64,000 bases of DNA. Source: Thiobacillus denitrificans. Lineage in GTDB: Bacteria > Pseudomonadota > Gammaproteobacteria > Burkholderiales > Thiobacillaceae. Both the position numbers and the translations under genes were made by a program. Numbering within the stretch: the stretch's first letter is position 1; every line of letters starts with the position of its first letter. Below are positions 44,534-54,049 of the stretch, one piece after another. The stretch is taken from positions 118,857 through 182,856 of the forward strand of contig DHHQ01000008.1 in NCBI GenBank assembly GCA_002403375.1, read 5' to 3'. The notes under the pieces are model-generated. The model did no database searches. It was given only the letters and a program-made list of their open reading frames with translations, and was not told the origin of the DNA.

Positions 44534-45427
44534 ATGGCCCGTCCCGCATCCCCCATCCGCCGCTCGCCCAACGCTCCCGCCGGGCGTGCGGCGAGCCGCC
44601 TGCAGCAGGCGACCGCCCCCGAGGCGCCCGGCGAACGCCTGCAGAAGGCGCTCGCCACGGCCGGCCTCGGCTCGCGCCGCGAAATGGAAGAATGGATCGC
44701 CGAGGGCCGCGTCCAGGTCAACGGCGAGACCGCGACGATCGGCATGAAGGTCGGCCCGCGCGACATCGTCAAGGTCAGCGGGCGCCGGGTCTACCTGCGC
44801 TTCGAGGACACGCGCCGCACCCGCATCCTCATCTACCACAAGTCGGAAGGCGAGATCGTCACCCGCGACGACCCCAAGGGCCGCGCCACCGTGTTCGACG
44901 CGCTGCCCAAGCTGCGCGGCGCGAAGTGGATCTCGGTCGGCCGGCTCGACTACAACACCGACGGCCTGATGATCTTCACCACCTCGGGCGAGCTCGCCAA
45001 CCAGCTGATGCACCCGCGCTTCGAGGTCGAGCGCGAGTACGCGGTGCGGGTGCTGGGCGAACTGACCGAGGACATGATCGCGCAGCTGCTCGCCGGCGTG
45101 GAACTCGAAGACGGCCCCGCGCAGCTGCAGAGCTGCTATGCCGCGGGCGGCGAGGGCGCCAACCGCTGGTACCGCGTGGTGATCAAGGAAGGCCGCAAGC
45201 GCGAGGTGCGGCGCCTGTTCGAGCATTTCGGCCTGACCGTGTCACGGCTGACGCGCATCCGCTTCGGCCCGATCGCGCTGCCGCCGCAGTTGCGGCGCGG
45301 GCAGAAGATGGAACTCGACGACGACCTGGTCGCGCGGGTGATGGAGTGGGCGGGGATGGCACCCGGGCCGCGCCGGCAGCGACGCGGCGTCCCGGACAAG
45401 CACACCCGCAAGCCACGGATACGCTAG
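44534..45427 (+). CDS. rluB: 23S rRNA pseudouridine synthase, RluB type
   Basis: 297 residues: S4 domain (ERLQKALATAGLGSRREMEE) and the pseudouridine synthase motif VGRLDYNTDGLM with catalytic Asp. It modifies 23S rRNA near position 2605. The Pro/Arg-rich C-terminus is variable. ATG 44534 is 4 bases past scpB; the scp-rlu order is common in betaproteobacteria. Confidence 0.93.
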   Translation: MARPASPIRRSPNAPAGRAASRLQQATAPEAPGERLQKALATAGLGSRREMEEWIAEGRVQVNGETATIGMKVGPRDIVKVSGRRVYLRFEDTRRTRILIYHKSEGEIVTRDDPKGRATVFDALPKLRGAKWISVGRLDYNTDGLMIFTTSGELANQLMHPRFEVEREYAVRVLGELTEDMIAQLLAGVELEDGPAQLQSCYAAGGEGANRWYRVVIKEGRKREVRRLFEHFGLTVSRLTRIRFGPIALPPQLRRGQKMELDDDLVARVMEWAGMAPGPRRQRRGVPDKHTRKPRIR

Positions 45428-45436
45428 TCTGGATGC

Positions 45437-46072
45437 ATGAAGCTGATTCTGGCCGACGACCACACGCTGTTCCGCAACGGGCTGGCGCTGCTGCTCAAGG
45501 CTCACGATGCCGGCTGCGAGATATGGGAGGGCGATGATCTCGACGCCGCGCTGGACTCGGCCGGCGCGCATCCCGACGCCGACGCCGCGCTGCTCGATCT
45601 CAACATGCCGGGCATGGAAGGTGCGCACGGCATCCGGCGCTTCGTCGCGGCGCACCCGCGCCTCCCGCTGATCATCCTGACCGGCTCCGAGTCGCTGCAG
45701 GACATCCAGGATGTCCTCGCCGCCGGGGCCTCCGGTTTCATTCCCAAGAGTTCGACCTCGGCCGTGATGCTGTCGGCGATCCGCCTGGTGCTGGCGGGCG
45801 GGACCTACGTCCCCCCGCAGGCGCTTGCCGGCGGGCAGGGCGGGGTTGCTCCGGGCGATGCGCGCGAGCGCGCCCAGACCCAGCTCACCGAGCGGCAGCT
45901 GCAGGTGCTGCGCCTGCTCGCCGCGGGCAAGCCCAACAAGCTCATCTGCCGCGAACTCGGCATCGAGGAAGGCACCGTCAAGGCGCACATCGCCACCATC
46001 TTCCGGGTGCTCGACGTCGCCAACCGCACCGAAGCCGCCAGCGTCGCGCGGCAGATCGGCCTGCTCGGCTGA
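45437..46072 (+). CDS. LuxR/NarL-type response regulator
   Basis: 211 residues. Receiver domain with D54 (ALLDLNMPGM) as phosphorylation site and acidic pocket LILADDHTLF, then LuxR HTH (LTERQLQVLRLLAAGKPNKL and VKAHIATIFRVLDVANRTEA). It is 9 bases after rluB but probably functions with the hybrid kinase encoded 4 kb downstream. No kinase lies nearer. Confidence 0.93.
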   Translation: MKLILADDHTLFRNGLALLLKAHDAGCEIWEGDDLDAALDSAGAHPDADAALLDLNMPGMEGAHGIRRFVAAHPRLPLIILTGSESLQDIQDVLAAGASGFIPKSSTSAVMLSAIRLVLAGGTYVPPQALAGGQGGVAPGDARERAQTQLTERQLQVLRLLAAGKPNKLICRELGIEEGTVKAHIATIFRVLDVANRTEAASVARQIGLLG

Positions 46073-46091
46073 GTCCGCGCGGGCAGGGCGG

Positions 46092-46475
46092 TCAGGGCCC
46101 GCAGCCGGGCGACTCGGTGGCGTCGTCCGAAGCGGCGGGCGCCGTCCTTCCGGGAGCGGCCTGTTCGGGGGCGGTCTTGCGCGTCCCGACGAACATCATG
46201 TACTGAATGCGCTCGAAATGCCGGTTCATGGCCTGGTCGACCTCGCGGTCTGTCAGGCCGTCGTAGACGTAGACATTGCCCTGGTGCTCGTGCGCGAGCT
46301 CGCGCGCCGTCGGTTCGTTCAGGCGGCGCAGCAGCCATTGTTCCAGGCTGCTTTGCGGGTCCTGCACGTCCGCGATGGCGGGCGAGGCACCCAGCGCCGC
46401 AAGGATCGCCACCATGGCGAAAGCGCAAAGGCGGCGAACCGCCGCCGGACTCGGGGACCGTTCGATCGTGTTCAT
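46092..46475 (-). CDS. Exported hypothetical protein
   Basis: 127 residues with a signal peptide (LCAFAMVAILAALGASPAIA) and a short soluble region (SLEQWLLRRLNEPTARELAH, RHFERIQYMMFVGT), ending in a low-complexity tail. It is not recognised. Its start overlaps the rhodanese stop by 4 bases, so they form an operon with the 82-residue gene upstream. Confidence 0.75.
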   Translation of the reverse strand: MNTIERSPSPAAVRRLCAFAMVAILAALGASPAIADVQDPQSSLEQWLLRRLNEPTARELAHEHQGNVYVYDGLTDREVDQAMNRHFERIQYMMFVGTRKTAPEQAAPGRTAPAASDDATESPGCGP

Positions 46476-46855
46476 GGCAAGGTCCTCCTGACTCGGAAAC
46501 GCATGCCGCGGCCGTCCCTCGAGACGCCCGTGCGCCGCGCTCGCCGGACGTCCTCGTATCCCCCCAGGATGGTGTACACATGGCGGAAGCCCGCCTGCTC
46601 CAGAAATGCCGCCGCGTCGAAGGAGAGGTCTCCGCGGGCGCAGACCACCACGACGTAGTCGTCCCGTGCAAGCCGCTGCAGCACCTGGCCCAGGAAGTCC
46701 GGGTCCGGAACCCAGTCCGGCGTATACCAGGACACGGCAAGCTCGTCCCGCAGGTGCTCGCCGTCGCGCTCGGGCGCCAGACGGACATCGAGCACCCGGG
46801 TTCCGGGATGCTCGCGCAGGAATGGCGCCAGGCCTTCGAAGCTCAGGTGCCGCAT
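46472..46855 (-). CDS. Rhodanese-domain protein
   Basis: 127 residues, one rhodanese domain: GTRVLDVRLAPERDGEHLR and the active loop VVVVCARGDLSFDAAAFLEQ with catalytic Cys. It probably transfers sulfane sulfur or acts in redox. The start at 46855 fits the domain; upstream extension would enter the next gene. It is the middle gene of three on the minus strand. Confidence 0.9.
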   Translation of the reverse strand: MRHLSFEGLAPFLREHPGTRVLDVRLAPERDGEHLRDELAVSWYTPDWVPDPDFLGQVLQRLARDDYVVVVCARGDLSFDAAAFLEQAGFRHVYTILGGYEDVRRARRTGVSRDGRGMRFRVRRTLP

Positions 46856-46886
46856 GGCGGCTCCCGCCCTTCTCGATGCCAGCGAT

Positions 46887-47135
46887 TCACTCGCCGCCGA
46901 AATGGCCGCCGTTGAGGTAGACCGGCCTGGCATCGGGGTGGAGTTCCTGCTCGGCCGCGTTGGCCTGCGGTTTGTCGGGCGCCGGCTTGGCCGTCGCGCG
47001 GGCAGACGGGGCAGGCGCCTCCTTCTTGGCGACGGCCATGCGCGGCGCGTCGGTCTGCGCGTCCGGTGCCTCGGCGTTAACTGTTCCTGCCCACAACAGG
47101 GCCATGCCCACTGCCCCTAGAAACCGTCCGATCAT
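46887..47135 (-). CDS. Short exported protein, Ala/Pro-rich
   Basis: 82 residues from ATG 47135, with a signal peptide (GRFLGAVGMALLWAGTVNA) and a low-complexity Ala/Pro/Lys tail, ending DARPVYLNGGHFGGE. Not recognised. It opens the minus-strand trio and is divergent from the TonB receptor gene. Confidence 0.65.
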   Translation of the reverse strand: MIGRFLGAVGMALLWAGTVNAEAPDAQTDAPRMAVAKKEAPAPSARATAKPAPDKPQANAAEQELHPDARPVYLNGGHFGGE

Positions 47136-47324
47136 GATCTGTCTCCTGTTCACGCCAACTTCAGCGTTGGCGATTGCAGTGTGGTGCATCCCCGGGTGCA
47201 GGAAATCGGCTGCTTCGCATAGGCTGCCAGGGCAAATGGACTAGGCCGTCCGCAAGGATTAGGCCGCCTGGTCTATATCAAAAATGGTCGCTCCGGATAG
47301 CCTTGAAACAGGAAAGGGGGGAAA

Positions 47325-49241
47325 GTGCTGAAACGAGCTTTTGTCGCCCTGGCCTGCGCGTACGCTGTCTCGGTGCCGGCGGCCCCTGCGGATGCGTTCA
47401 GCGAAGCCGACTACTTCGCCGAACAGCCGGTCGTGCTGTCCGCCTCCAGGCTGTCGCAGCCGGTGAGCCGGGCGCCTGCGGCGGTCACCGTCATCACCCG
47501 CGAGATGATCGAGGCTTCGGGGTTCCGCCATCTGGTCGACGTCCTGCGGCTGGTGCCGGGCTTCGTCGTCGGCTGGGCGGGCGGAAACATGCCCGCTGCG
47601 ACCTATATCGGCTTCGGCGGTGCCTATCCCCACTGGATGCAGGTGATGGTCGACGGGCGCAGCGTCTATGTTCCTTCCTACGGCAATACCTCTTGGCGTG
47701 CTGTCCCGCTGACGCTCGACGACGTCGACCGGATTGAAGTCGTGCGGGGTCCCAACGCGGCGAACGACGGGCTCAATTCGATGCTCGGCACCGTCCACAT
47801 CTTCACCCGCCATTCGGCCACGACGCTGGGAGGCATGGGTGAACTGGCTGCGGGCAACAAGTCGTACCGCGAAGCGAACCTGCGCTACGGTGCCGAAGCC
47901 GGCAGCGGCAGCTGGCGGCTCGGCCTGGTCGGCCGCGAAGACGAGCGGCATGGCGTGGCCGAGGATCACGCGACGGACCTACAACTGAACTTCCGCGGCG
48001 ACTTGCAGCCCACGTTGCGGGACGCCCTCATGCTGCAGTTCGGTGCATCCAAGGGATTCTGGCAGGGCAGCAACGTTGGCCAGTTGATCCACGATGATCA
48101 GGACGCCTATTACCTAAGCGCCTATGCCAACCTGCAGTGGAAGCGCGCACTGGCTGAGGGCAGGGAGTGGCAACTGCAGGTGCACCATACGCTCAACCAG
48201 AACGACGAAGACATTCTCGGGACGCTGAAGGGCGACTACCGGACGACCGGGAGCAGCGTCCAGTTTGCCTACCTGGACCAGAGTGGGCCCGAATGGCATA
48301 CCAGCCTCTCCGGGGAATACCGTCTGAACCGCGTCTATTTGCCCGCCCTGCTGGGGAGCACCGATTACTTCAGGGATCACATTTTCCGCGTTTCCGGAGC
48401 GGTCGACTGGAATCCCGCGTCCCAGTGGGTGCTGCATGCGGCAGCCATGATCGAGCGGCACTCCGATACGGACAGCACCTACTTGTCGCCCCGGCTTGCA
48501 TTGAACTGGCTGCCGGTCAGCGAGCATGCCTTCCGCCTTGGCTACTCTCACGGTTTGTCGGCGCTGGGACTGTATGCAAGCAACACCGACATCAAGATCA
48601 TGCGAGGCGACAAGCTTGACCAGCTCTATCTGAGCGTGAACGAACTCGGCGCCGAGAAGATCGACAGCTACGAGCTGGGGTATCTGTTCAGCAAGCCGAA
48701 ATTGGGGGTGACTCTCGATGCCCGAATTTTCCATAACCGCATCTACGACATCGTCGACACCGCAACCATCCCGGTTCCTGAAGACACGTGGAATCAGGAG
48801 GCAGAGACCTATGTCAATCAGCAGGAGGTGCGCCAACGGGGCTTCGAGTACCAGCTGAGATGGCGCCCGAGTCCGGACAGCTGGCTCGTGCTCTCCCAGT
48901 CCTGGATTTCGACCTCTGGCGAGTTCTGGTACGTTGAATGGGTTCCGCGAAACACGCTGTCGATGCTGGCGGGGCATTCCGTTGGCGGGATCGACGTCAG
49001 CCTTGGCTACTACCACACCGCCCAGTTTCACTGGGACGCCGGTGGAGATTTCCCCAGCAAGTACAACCGCCTCGACCTGCGGCTCTCCAGGGCGTGGAAA
49101 ACGGCAGACGGCAAGATCCAGGCATCCCTGGTCGTACAGAGCCTGCTCGGGGAGGAATTCGAGAGCTTCCCGGGTTATCTGTACCAGCAGCAATACTTCG
49201 ATCGCCGGGGTTATCTCAGCCTGAAGTACGAGTTCAGGTAA
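47325..49241 (+). CDS. TonB-dependent outer-membrane receptor
   Basis: 638 residues starting at a GTG: signal peptide (VLKRAFVALACAYAVSVPAA), plug domain with RAPAAVTVITREMIEASGFR and VDGRSVYV, and a beta barrel through to YLSLKYEFR. The substrate is unknown; it may be a cobalamin-, siderophore- or sugar-type receptor. GC is slightly lower than neighbours. It is followed by a binding protein (7 bases) and a hybrid kinase. Confidence 0.9.
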   Translation: MLKRAFVALACAYAVSVPAAPADAFSEADYFAEQPVVLSASRLSQPVSRAPAAVTVITREMIEASGFRHLVDVLRLVPGFVVGWAGGNMPAATYIGFGGAYPHWMQVMVDGRSVYVPSYGNTSWRAVPLTLDDVDRIEVVRGPNAANDGLNSMLGTVHIFTRHSATTLGGMGELAAGNKSYREANLRYGAEAGSGSWRLGLVGREDERHGVAEDHATDLQLNFRGDLQPTLRDALMLQFGASKGFWQGSNVGQLIHDDQDAYYLSAYANLQWKRALAEGREWQLQVHHTLNQNDEDILGTLKGDYRTTGSSVQFAYLDQSGPEWHTSLSGEYRLNRVYLPALLGSTDYFRDHIFRVSGAVDWNPASQWVLHAAAMIERHSDTDSTYLSPRLALNWLPVSEHAFRLGYSHGLSALGLYASNTDIKIMRGDKLDQLYLSVNELGAEKIDSYELGYLFSKPKLGVTLDARIFHNRIYDIVDTATIPVPEDTWNQEAETYVNQQEVRQRGFEYQLRWRPSPDSWLVLSQSWISTSGEFWYVEWVPRNTLSMLAGHSVGGIDVSLGYYHTAQFHWDAGGDFPSKYNRLDLRLSRAWKTADGKIQASLVVQSLLGEEFESFPGYLYQQQYFDRRGYLSLKYEFR

Positions 49242-49248
49242 GGCGCCC

Positions 49249-50187
49249 ATGCTTCCGGTCCTGCTGCTTGCTGGCGTGCGGAAGAAGGGAAGGTCTTCCT
49301 GGATATGGCGCATGGCATGCGGGGCCGTGCTGGGCTGCCTCGGCTGGTCCGGGCTGGCGCGCTCGGCACCTGCCATCGACGTGCTGGTGTCCGAACCGGC
49401 GGGCATCTACCAGGAAACCGCGGCCAGCATGGCGCAGGTGCTGCGCGGGGAGGGCTGGAAGGTCACGGTCTCGACGCCCGAACGCCATGCCCCGCAGGGG
49501 CCCGACCTGACCGTGGCGATCGGCACGCGGGCGCTCGAAGCCGCCCTGGCGCGGCCCGGCCGGCCGGTGCTTTCGCTGCTCGTTCCCCGCCTGACCTACG
49601 AACGCCTGGCGGCCGGACAGGCCGGGGTCACTGCCCTGTATCTGGACCAGCCGCTGCAGCGGCAGCTGCAACTGCTCGTCCTGGCGCTGCCCGGCCTGAA
49701 ACAGGTGGGGGTGCCGCTCGGCCCGATGAGCCAGGTGCAGGAGCCGGCCCTGCGGCGTGCGGCCATGACGGCCGGAATCCAGGTCGGCAGCGCGCAGATT
49801 CAGCGCGGCCAGGACCTGCGCGCCGCGCTCGACGCCCTGGCCGAAGCGAGCGAGGCCTTCGTGCTGCTGCCCGACCCGGTGGTGGCGCAGCGGAGCACGC
49901 TGCAGAGCCTGTTTCTCCACACGTACCGGCTGAGGAAGCCGGTGCTGGCCTATTCCGCGCCGCTCGCGGAAAGCGGCGCGTTGCTGGCGCTGTACGCCAC
50001 GCCCGCGCAGCTGGGCGAGGAGGCCGCAGCCTGGGTCAGGGAGAGCTGGGGAAGCGCGTTCCGCCTCGGCGCACCGCGCTATCCGCAACGCTTCACCGTC
50101 GCCGTCAACCGGACCGTCGCACGCTCACTCGAGATCGACCTGCCCGGCGAGGCCGTGCTGACGCGGCAGCTGGAGGCGCTGCAGTGA
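49249..50187 (+). CDS. Periplasmic binding protein-like sensor protein
   Basis: 312 residues with an N-terminal hydrophobic segment (MACGAVLGCLGWSGLARSAP) and an ABC-type binding fold (DVLVSEPAGIYQETAASMAQ, then FVLLPDPVVAQRSTLQSL). It resembles the DUF534/ABC substrate-binding family often encoded with sensor kinases. It likely binds a ligand that crosses the TonB receptor and presents it to the kinase. Its stop overlaps the GTG start of the kinase. Confidence 0.8.
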   Translation: MLPVLLLAGVRKKGRSSWIWRMACGAVLGCLGWSGLARSAPAIDVLVSEPAGIYQETAASMAQVLRGEGWKVTVSTPERHAPQGPDLTVAIGTRALEAALARPGRPVLSLLVPRLTYERLAAGQAGVTALYLDQPLQRQLQLLVLALPGLKQVGVPLGPMSQVQEPALRRAAMTAGIQVGSAQIQRGQDLRAALDALAEASEAFVLLPDPVVAQRSTLQSLFLHTYRLRKPVLAYSAPLAESGALLALYATPAQLGEEAAAWVRESWGSAFRLGAPRYPQRFTVAVNRTVARSLEIDLPGEAVLTRQLEALQ

Positions 50188-52073
50188 AGATCCGCACGCG
50201 CGCCTTCCTGCTGGGGCTGCTGCCCACGCTCCTGGTGTCGGGGGTGCTGACGGCGTATCACCTGCACAGCCGCCTGACCGACCTCGAGGCGACGGCGATG
50301 CAGCGGGGCAGCGCGGTGGCGCGTCACCTGGCATCGTCGGCCGAATACGGCGTGTTCAGCGGCAACCGGGCAGCGCTCGGCAAGTTGCTCGACCAGGCGA
50401 TGGCGGAGCCCGGTGTCGCGAGCGCCGCCGTGATCTGGCCGGACCATGCGAGGCTGGTGCGTGGCGAGCCGCTCGGCCGCCTGCCGCCGCTGGGACAGCC
50501 CGCGCAGTGGGAGGCCGAAATGCGCGTCTGGTTCGCCCACCCGGTGATGCTGAGCTCGCTCGAGGGCAACGACCTCTTCGTCGAGGAGGCGACGACGGCC
50601 AGCGCACCGCTCGCCTGGGTCGCGGTGAGCATCGACCTGCAGCAGAAGCGGGCACTGGTGCGGCAGCTGCTGCTGGCCAGCCTGGCCATCACGCTGCTCG
50701 GCCTTACGCTCGCCGTTCTGCTGATCCACAGGCTCGCGCTGACCGGCCTCCAGCCGCTGATGGACATCATCGCGACGGTCAAGCGCATCAGCTCGGGCGG
50801 CTTCGGTTCCCACATGGACGTGACGGCGCGGTCGCCGGAGCTGCGCGAGCTGCAATTCATGGTCAACCGGATGAGCGAATCCCTGCGCTCGTATCAGGAG
50901 GACATGGAGGCGAAGGTGCGCGCGGTCACCGCGGAGCTCGAGCACAAGCGGCGCGAAGCGGAGCAGGCCAGCCTCGCCAAGTCGCGCTTCCTCGCCGCAG
51001 CCAGCCACGACCTGCGCCAGCCGATGCACGCCATCAGCCTTTACGTGGAGGCGCTCAAGCCGCAGATGCGGGGCCGCATGGCGGCCGGGCTCATCGACAA
51101 GATCGAGCGCTCGATCAACGGCACGGTCGAGCTGTTCAACGCGATCCTCGACGTCACCAAGCTCGATGCAGGCGTCGTCCAGCCCCGCCTTGCGCCGGTC
51201 CGCATCCGCGCGCTTTTCCTCCGCCTGGCGGAGGAGTTCGCCGCCGAGGCCGAGCGGAAGGGGCTCTCGCTGCGCGTGCGCGCGCCCGACGTGTGGATCG
51301 AAAGCGACGTGATCCTGCTCGAGCGCATCCTGCGCAACCTGCTGTCCAATGCGCTGCGCCACACTGCGCGCGGCGGCTTGCTGCTGTCGGCCCGGCCGTG
51401 CCGCGGCAGGCTGCGCCTGCAGGTGTGGGACAGCGGAAGCGGCATCGCCCCCGAGCACCAGCCGCGCATTTTCGACGAGTTCTACCAGGCGGCCACGCAG
51501 GACGGGGAGGCTCGCCACGGCCTCGGCCTCGGCCTCGCCATCGTCCGGCGCCTGGCCCGGCTGCTCGGCTATCCGCTGCAATTGCATTCCCGGCCGGGGA
51601 GAGGGACGGTGTTCTCGGTCGACGTGCCGGTCCTGGCGAGCGGTCCCGACGAAACCGCGGAGGCCCATGACCAGGGAGGCGCCACACTGGACGGGCGCGC
51701 GCTGGTCGTCGACGACGATCCCGCCATCCTCAACGCGCTGGGTCATTTGCTGCGGCAGTGGGGGATGCAGGTGGCGCTCGCGAGCAAGCTGCATCAGTTG
51801 GCCGACGTGAGCGAGCACGAGCCGGATGTGGTGCTGGCGGACTATCAGCTGCTGGACGGCGAGACCGGGCTGATGGTGGCGCGGGAAGTCCGGCAGCGGT
51901 GGGGGGCACAGGTTCCGGTCGTCCTGATCACCGGCGACACGCGCACCGAAACGCTCCGGGAACTGCGGTTGAGTGGCTATCCGATCCTCTACAAGCCGGT
52001 GCGAGCCGAGCAGCTGCGCGGCGTGCTCGAAAAGCTGCAGCGCGAGCGCCCGCCGCGCCCGGCCGAAGGCTAG
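50184..52073 (+). CDS. Hybrid sensor histidine kinase
   Basis: 629 residues. Two membrane helices (about residues 7-25 and 155-180) enclose a periplasmic loop, then HAMP, HisKA (ASHDLRQPMHAISLYVEAL, His of the H-box), HATPase (NLLSNALRHTARGGLLLS) and a C-terminal receiver (VVDDDPAILNALGHLL, LADYQLLDGETGL). The HDLRQP type is common in betaproteobacteria beside TonB receptors. GTG 50184 overlaps the previous stop. The LuxR regulator at 45437 is the likely output partner. Confidence 0.92.
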   Translation: MKIRTRAFLLGLLPTLLVSGVLTAYHLHSRLTDLEATAMQRGSAVARHLASSAEYGVFSGNRAALGKLLDQAMAEPGVASAAVIWPDHARLVRGEPLGRLPPLGQPAQWEAEMRVWFAHPVMLSSLEGNDLFVEEATTASAPLAWVAVSIDLQQKRALVRQLLLASLAITLLGLTLAVLLIHRLALTGLQPLMDIIATVKRISSGGFGSHMDVTARSPELRELQFMVNRMSESLRSYQEDMEAKVRAVTAELEHKRREAEQASLAKSRFLAAASHDLRQPMHAISLYVEALKPQMRGRMAAGLIDKIERSINGTVELFNAILDVTKLDAGVVQPRLAPVRIRALFLRLAEEFAAEAERKGLSLRVRAPDVWIESDVILLERILRNLLSNALRHTARGGLLLSARPCRGRLRLQVWDSGSGIAPEHQPRIFDEFYQAATQDGEARHGLGLGLAIVRRLARLLGYPLQLHSRPGRGTVFSVDVPVLASGPDETAEAHDQGGATLDGRALVVDDDPAILNALGHLLRQWGMQVALASKLHQLADVSEHEPDVVLADYQLLDGETGLMVAREVRQRWGAQVPVVLITGDTRTETLRELRLSGYPILYKPVRAEQLRGVLEKLQRERPPRPAEG

Positions 52074-52089
52074 GCCGCGGCGCGGGGGA

Positions 52090-52755
52090 TTATTTCTCGG
52101 TCAGTCTCTTGATCACCCCGGCCGCCCAGTCGCGGCCGCCCAGCCCGAATGCCAGGGCGAACGCCAGGCCGACCGCGCCGAAGCCGATCTGGAACGCTGC
52201 GGTCAGCAGGTTGGTGCCGATCTCGAGCTGCTCGAGTGCGACGAACACGACGAAGATGATCGTCGCATATTCCGACAGCGTGCTGATCGTGAGCGCGCCC
52301 TGCACGCCGATGTTGTTGAGGTAGGCGAACACCATGCGGTTGATGAAGCGCGCGACGAGCACGCCGAACACCAGCACCAGGATGGCGACGATGACGTTGG
52401 GGATGTAGAACACGACCTTGTTGAACAGCTCGGCGACCATGTGCAGCCCGAGGCTGTTGGCCACGGTGACGACGACGACGAAGATGACGATCCAGTAGGC
52501 CAGCTTGGCGAGCAGCCGGGAGAGCGAGATGTCCAGATGGCCCTGCTTGAGGAAGGCCTCGATGCCGGTCTTTTCGGCGAGGCTGTCGAAGCGCAGCACG
52601 TCGAGCAGCTTCATGACGCCGGTGCGCACGACGTTGGCGAGCAGCCAGCCGAGGAACAGCAGCAACAGCGCGGCGATCAGCTGCGGCACGAAGCCCGCGA
52701 GCTGGGTCCAGAAGCTTGTCAGTGAGGCAATGAAGACATCGAACTGCTGCTGCAT
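52090..52755 (-). CDS. Small mechanosensitive-channel-like protein
   Basis: 221 residues with five or more membrane helices including repeats of the MscS TM type (PQLIAALLLLFLGWLLANVV and AFQIGFGAVGLAFALAFGLGGRD at the C-terminus, the conserved pore-lining motif). No cytoplasmic vestibule domain, so it is a truncated MscS relative. Start at 52755. It converges with the kinase and is divergent from the hydrogenase. Confidence 0.88.
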   Translation of the reverse strand: MQQQFDVFIASLTSFWTQLAGFVPQLIAALLLLFLGWLLANVVRTGVMKLLDVLRFDSLAEKTGIEAFLKQGHLDISLSRLLAKLAYWIVIFVVVVTVANSLGLHMVAELFNKVVFYIPNVIVAILVLVFGVLVARFINRMVFAYLNNIGVQGALTISTLSEYATIIFVVFVALEQLEIGTNLLTAAFQIGFGAVGLAFALAFGLGGRDWAAGVIKRLTEK

Positions 52756-52906
52756 GGCGTGCTCCCTTCGTCTGTGCAATAAAAATTCATTATAACGAAC
52801 CGATCATGTCACTTATCCGCGCCGATACTGTCGCGGCCGCCGCGTGGGCTGTCCCTGCCGCGGCTTTTGTGCCTACACTCTAGCCAACAGCCCGAACGCC
52901 CTGCCC

Positions 52907-54049
52907 ATGCCGATTCCGACCGAAGATGCCCGATTCCTGCCTGCCGACCAGCTGACATCCCTGGTCGCAGGCTTGATGGCGATCGGCTACCGCTGCATCG
53001 GGCCCGCCGTCGAGCAGGGGGCGATCGTGATGCGGCCGCTCGACACCCCTGCGCTGCCACGCGGCCTGCAGGCCGAGCAGCAGCCCGGCAGCTACCGGGT
53101 GGGACGCGATCCGCATGACCGCTACTTCGCCTGGGCCAACGGTCCGCAGGCGATCAAGCCGCTGACCTTCGCGCCGCAGGAGGCGATGTGGCGGGTCGAG
53201 CGGAACGCGGCGGGCACGCTGCAGTTCGCCGCCGTGCTGCCCCCCGCCGAACGGCTCGCCGTCATCGGCGTGCGCGCCTGCGACCTCGCCGCGCTTGCGC
53301 TGCAGGATGCCCACTTCCTGCGCGAAGGCCGGCGCGACACGCACTACGCCCGGCGCCGCGAGCAGCTGTTCCTGGTGGCGGTGCAGTGCGCGGTGCCGGC
53401 TGCGACCTGCTTCTGCGCGTCGACCGGGGACGGCCCGACCCCGACCAGCGGATTCGACCTGGCGCTCGCCGAGCTGGCCGACGGCTTCGTGGCGACCGCC
53501 GGCAGCGATGCCGGTCGTGCCGTGCTCGCGACGCTCGGCCTCGCGCCGGCGACCTCGCAGCAGTGCGAGGCGGCGCGCCAGCAGGGGGTGGCCGCCGCGT
53601 CCGCGCAGACGCGGCGGATGCCGGGCGGCCTGCGCGAGACCCTGATGAGCCGGCTCGAGCACCCGCGCTGGGACGACGTGGCGGCGCGTTGCCTCGCCTG
53701 CGGCAACTGCACCGCGGTGTGCCCGACCTGCTTCTGCCACGCCGAGGCCGACGCGCCCGCGCTCGACGGGCGGTCGAGCGAGCATGCGCGCAACTGGGAT
53801 TCGTGCTTCGGCGAGTCGCACGGCCACCTGCACGGCACCAACGTACGGCCCGACATCCGCACACGCTATCGCCAGTGGCTGACCCACAAGCTCGCCACCT
53901 GGCACGACCAGTTCGGTCGCAGCGGCTGCGTCGGCTGCGGCCGCTGCATCGCCTGGTGCCCGGTCGGCATCGACCTGACCGAGGAGGTCGCGGCGCTGAC
54001 CGGCGGCTCCGATCAACGCGCGCCCGAAAGCGGGAAGGGGGCGGCGTGA
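52907..54049 (+). CDS. hydB: Group 3b hydrogenase HydB-like iron-sulfur subunit
   Basis: 380 residues. Two 4Fe-4S motifs near the C-terminus: [16 protein letters not shown] and [16 protein letters not shown], and a redox domain before them ([20 protein letters not shown], as in sulfhydrogenase beta). It carries electrons between the flavin subunit and the NiFe core. The ATG at 52907 is the family start. Confidence 0.9.
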   Translation: MPIPTEDARFLPADQLTSLVAGLMAIGYRCIGPAVEQGAIVMRPLDTPALPRGLQAEQQPGSYRVGRDPHDRYFAWANGPQAIKPLTFAPQEAMWRVERNAAGTLQFAAVLPPAERLAVIGVRACDLAALALQDAHFLREGRRDTHYARRREQLFLVAVQCAVPAATCFCASTGDGPTPTSGFDLALAELADGFVATAGSDAGRAVLATLGLAPATSQQCEAARQQGVAAASAQTRRMPGGLRETLMSRLEHPRWDDVAARCLACGNCTAVCPTCFCHAEADAPALDGRSSEHARNWDSCFGESHGHLHGTNVRPDIRTRYRQWLTHKLATWHDQFGRSGCVGCGRCIAWCPVGIDLTEEVAALTGGSDQRAPESGKGAA

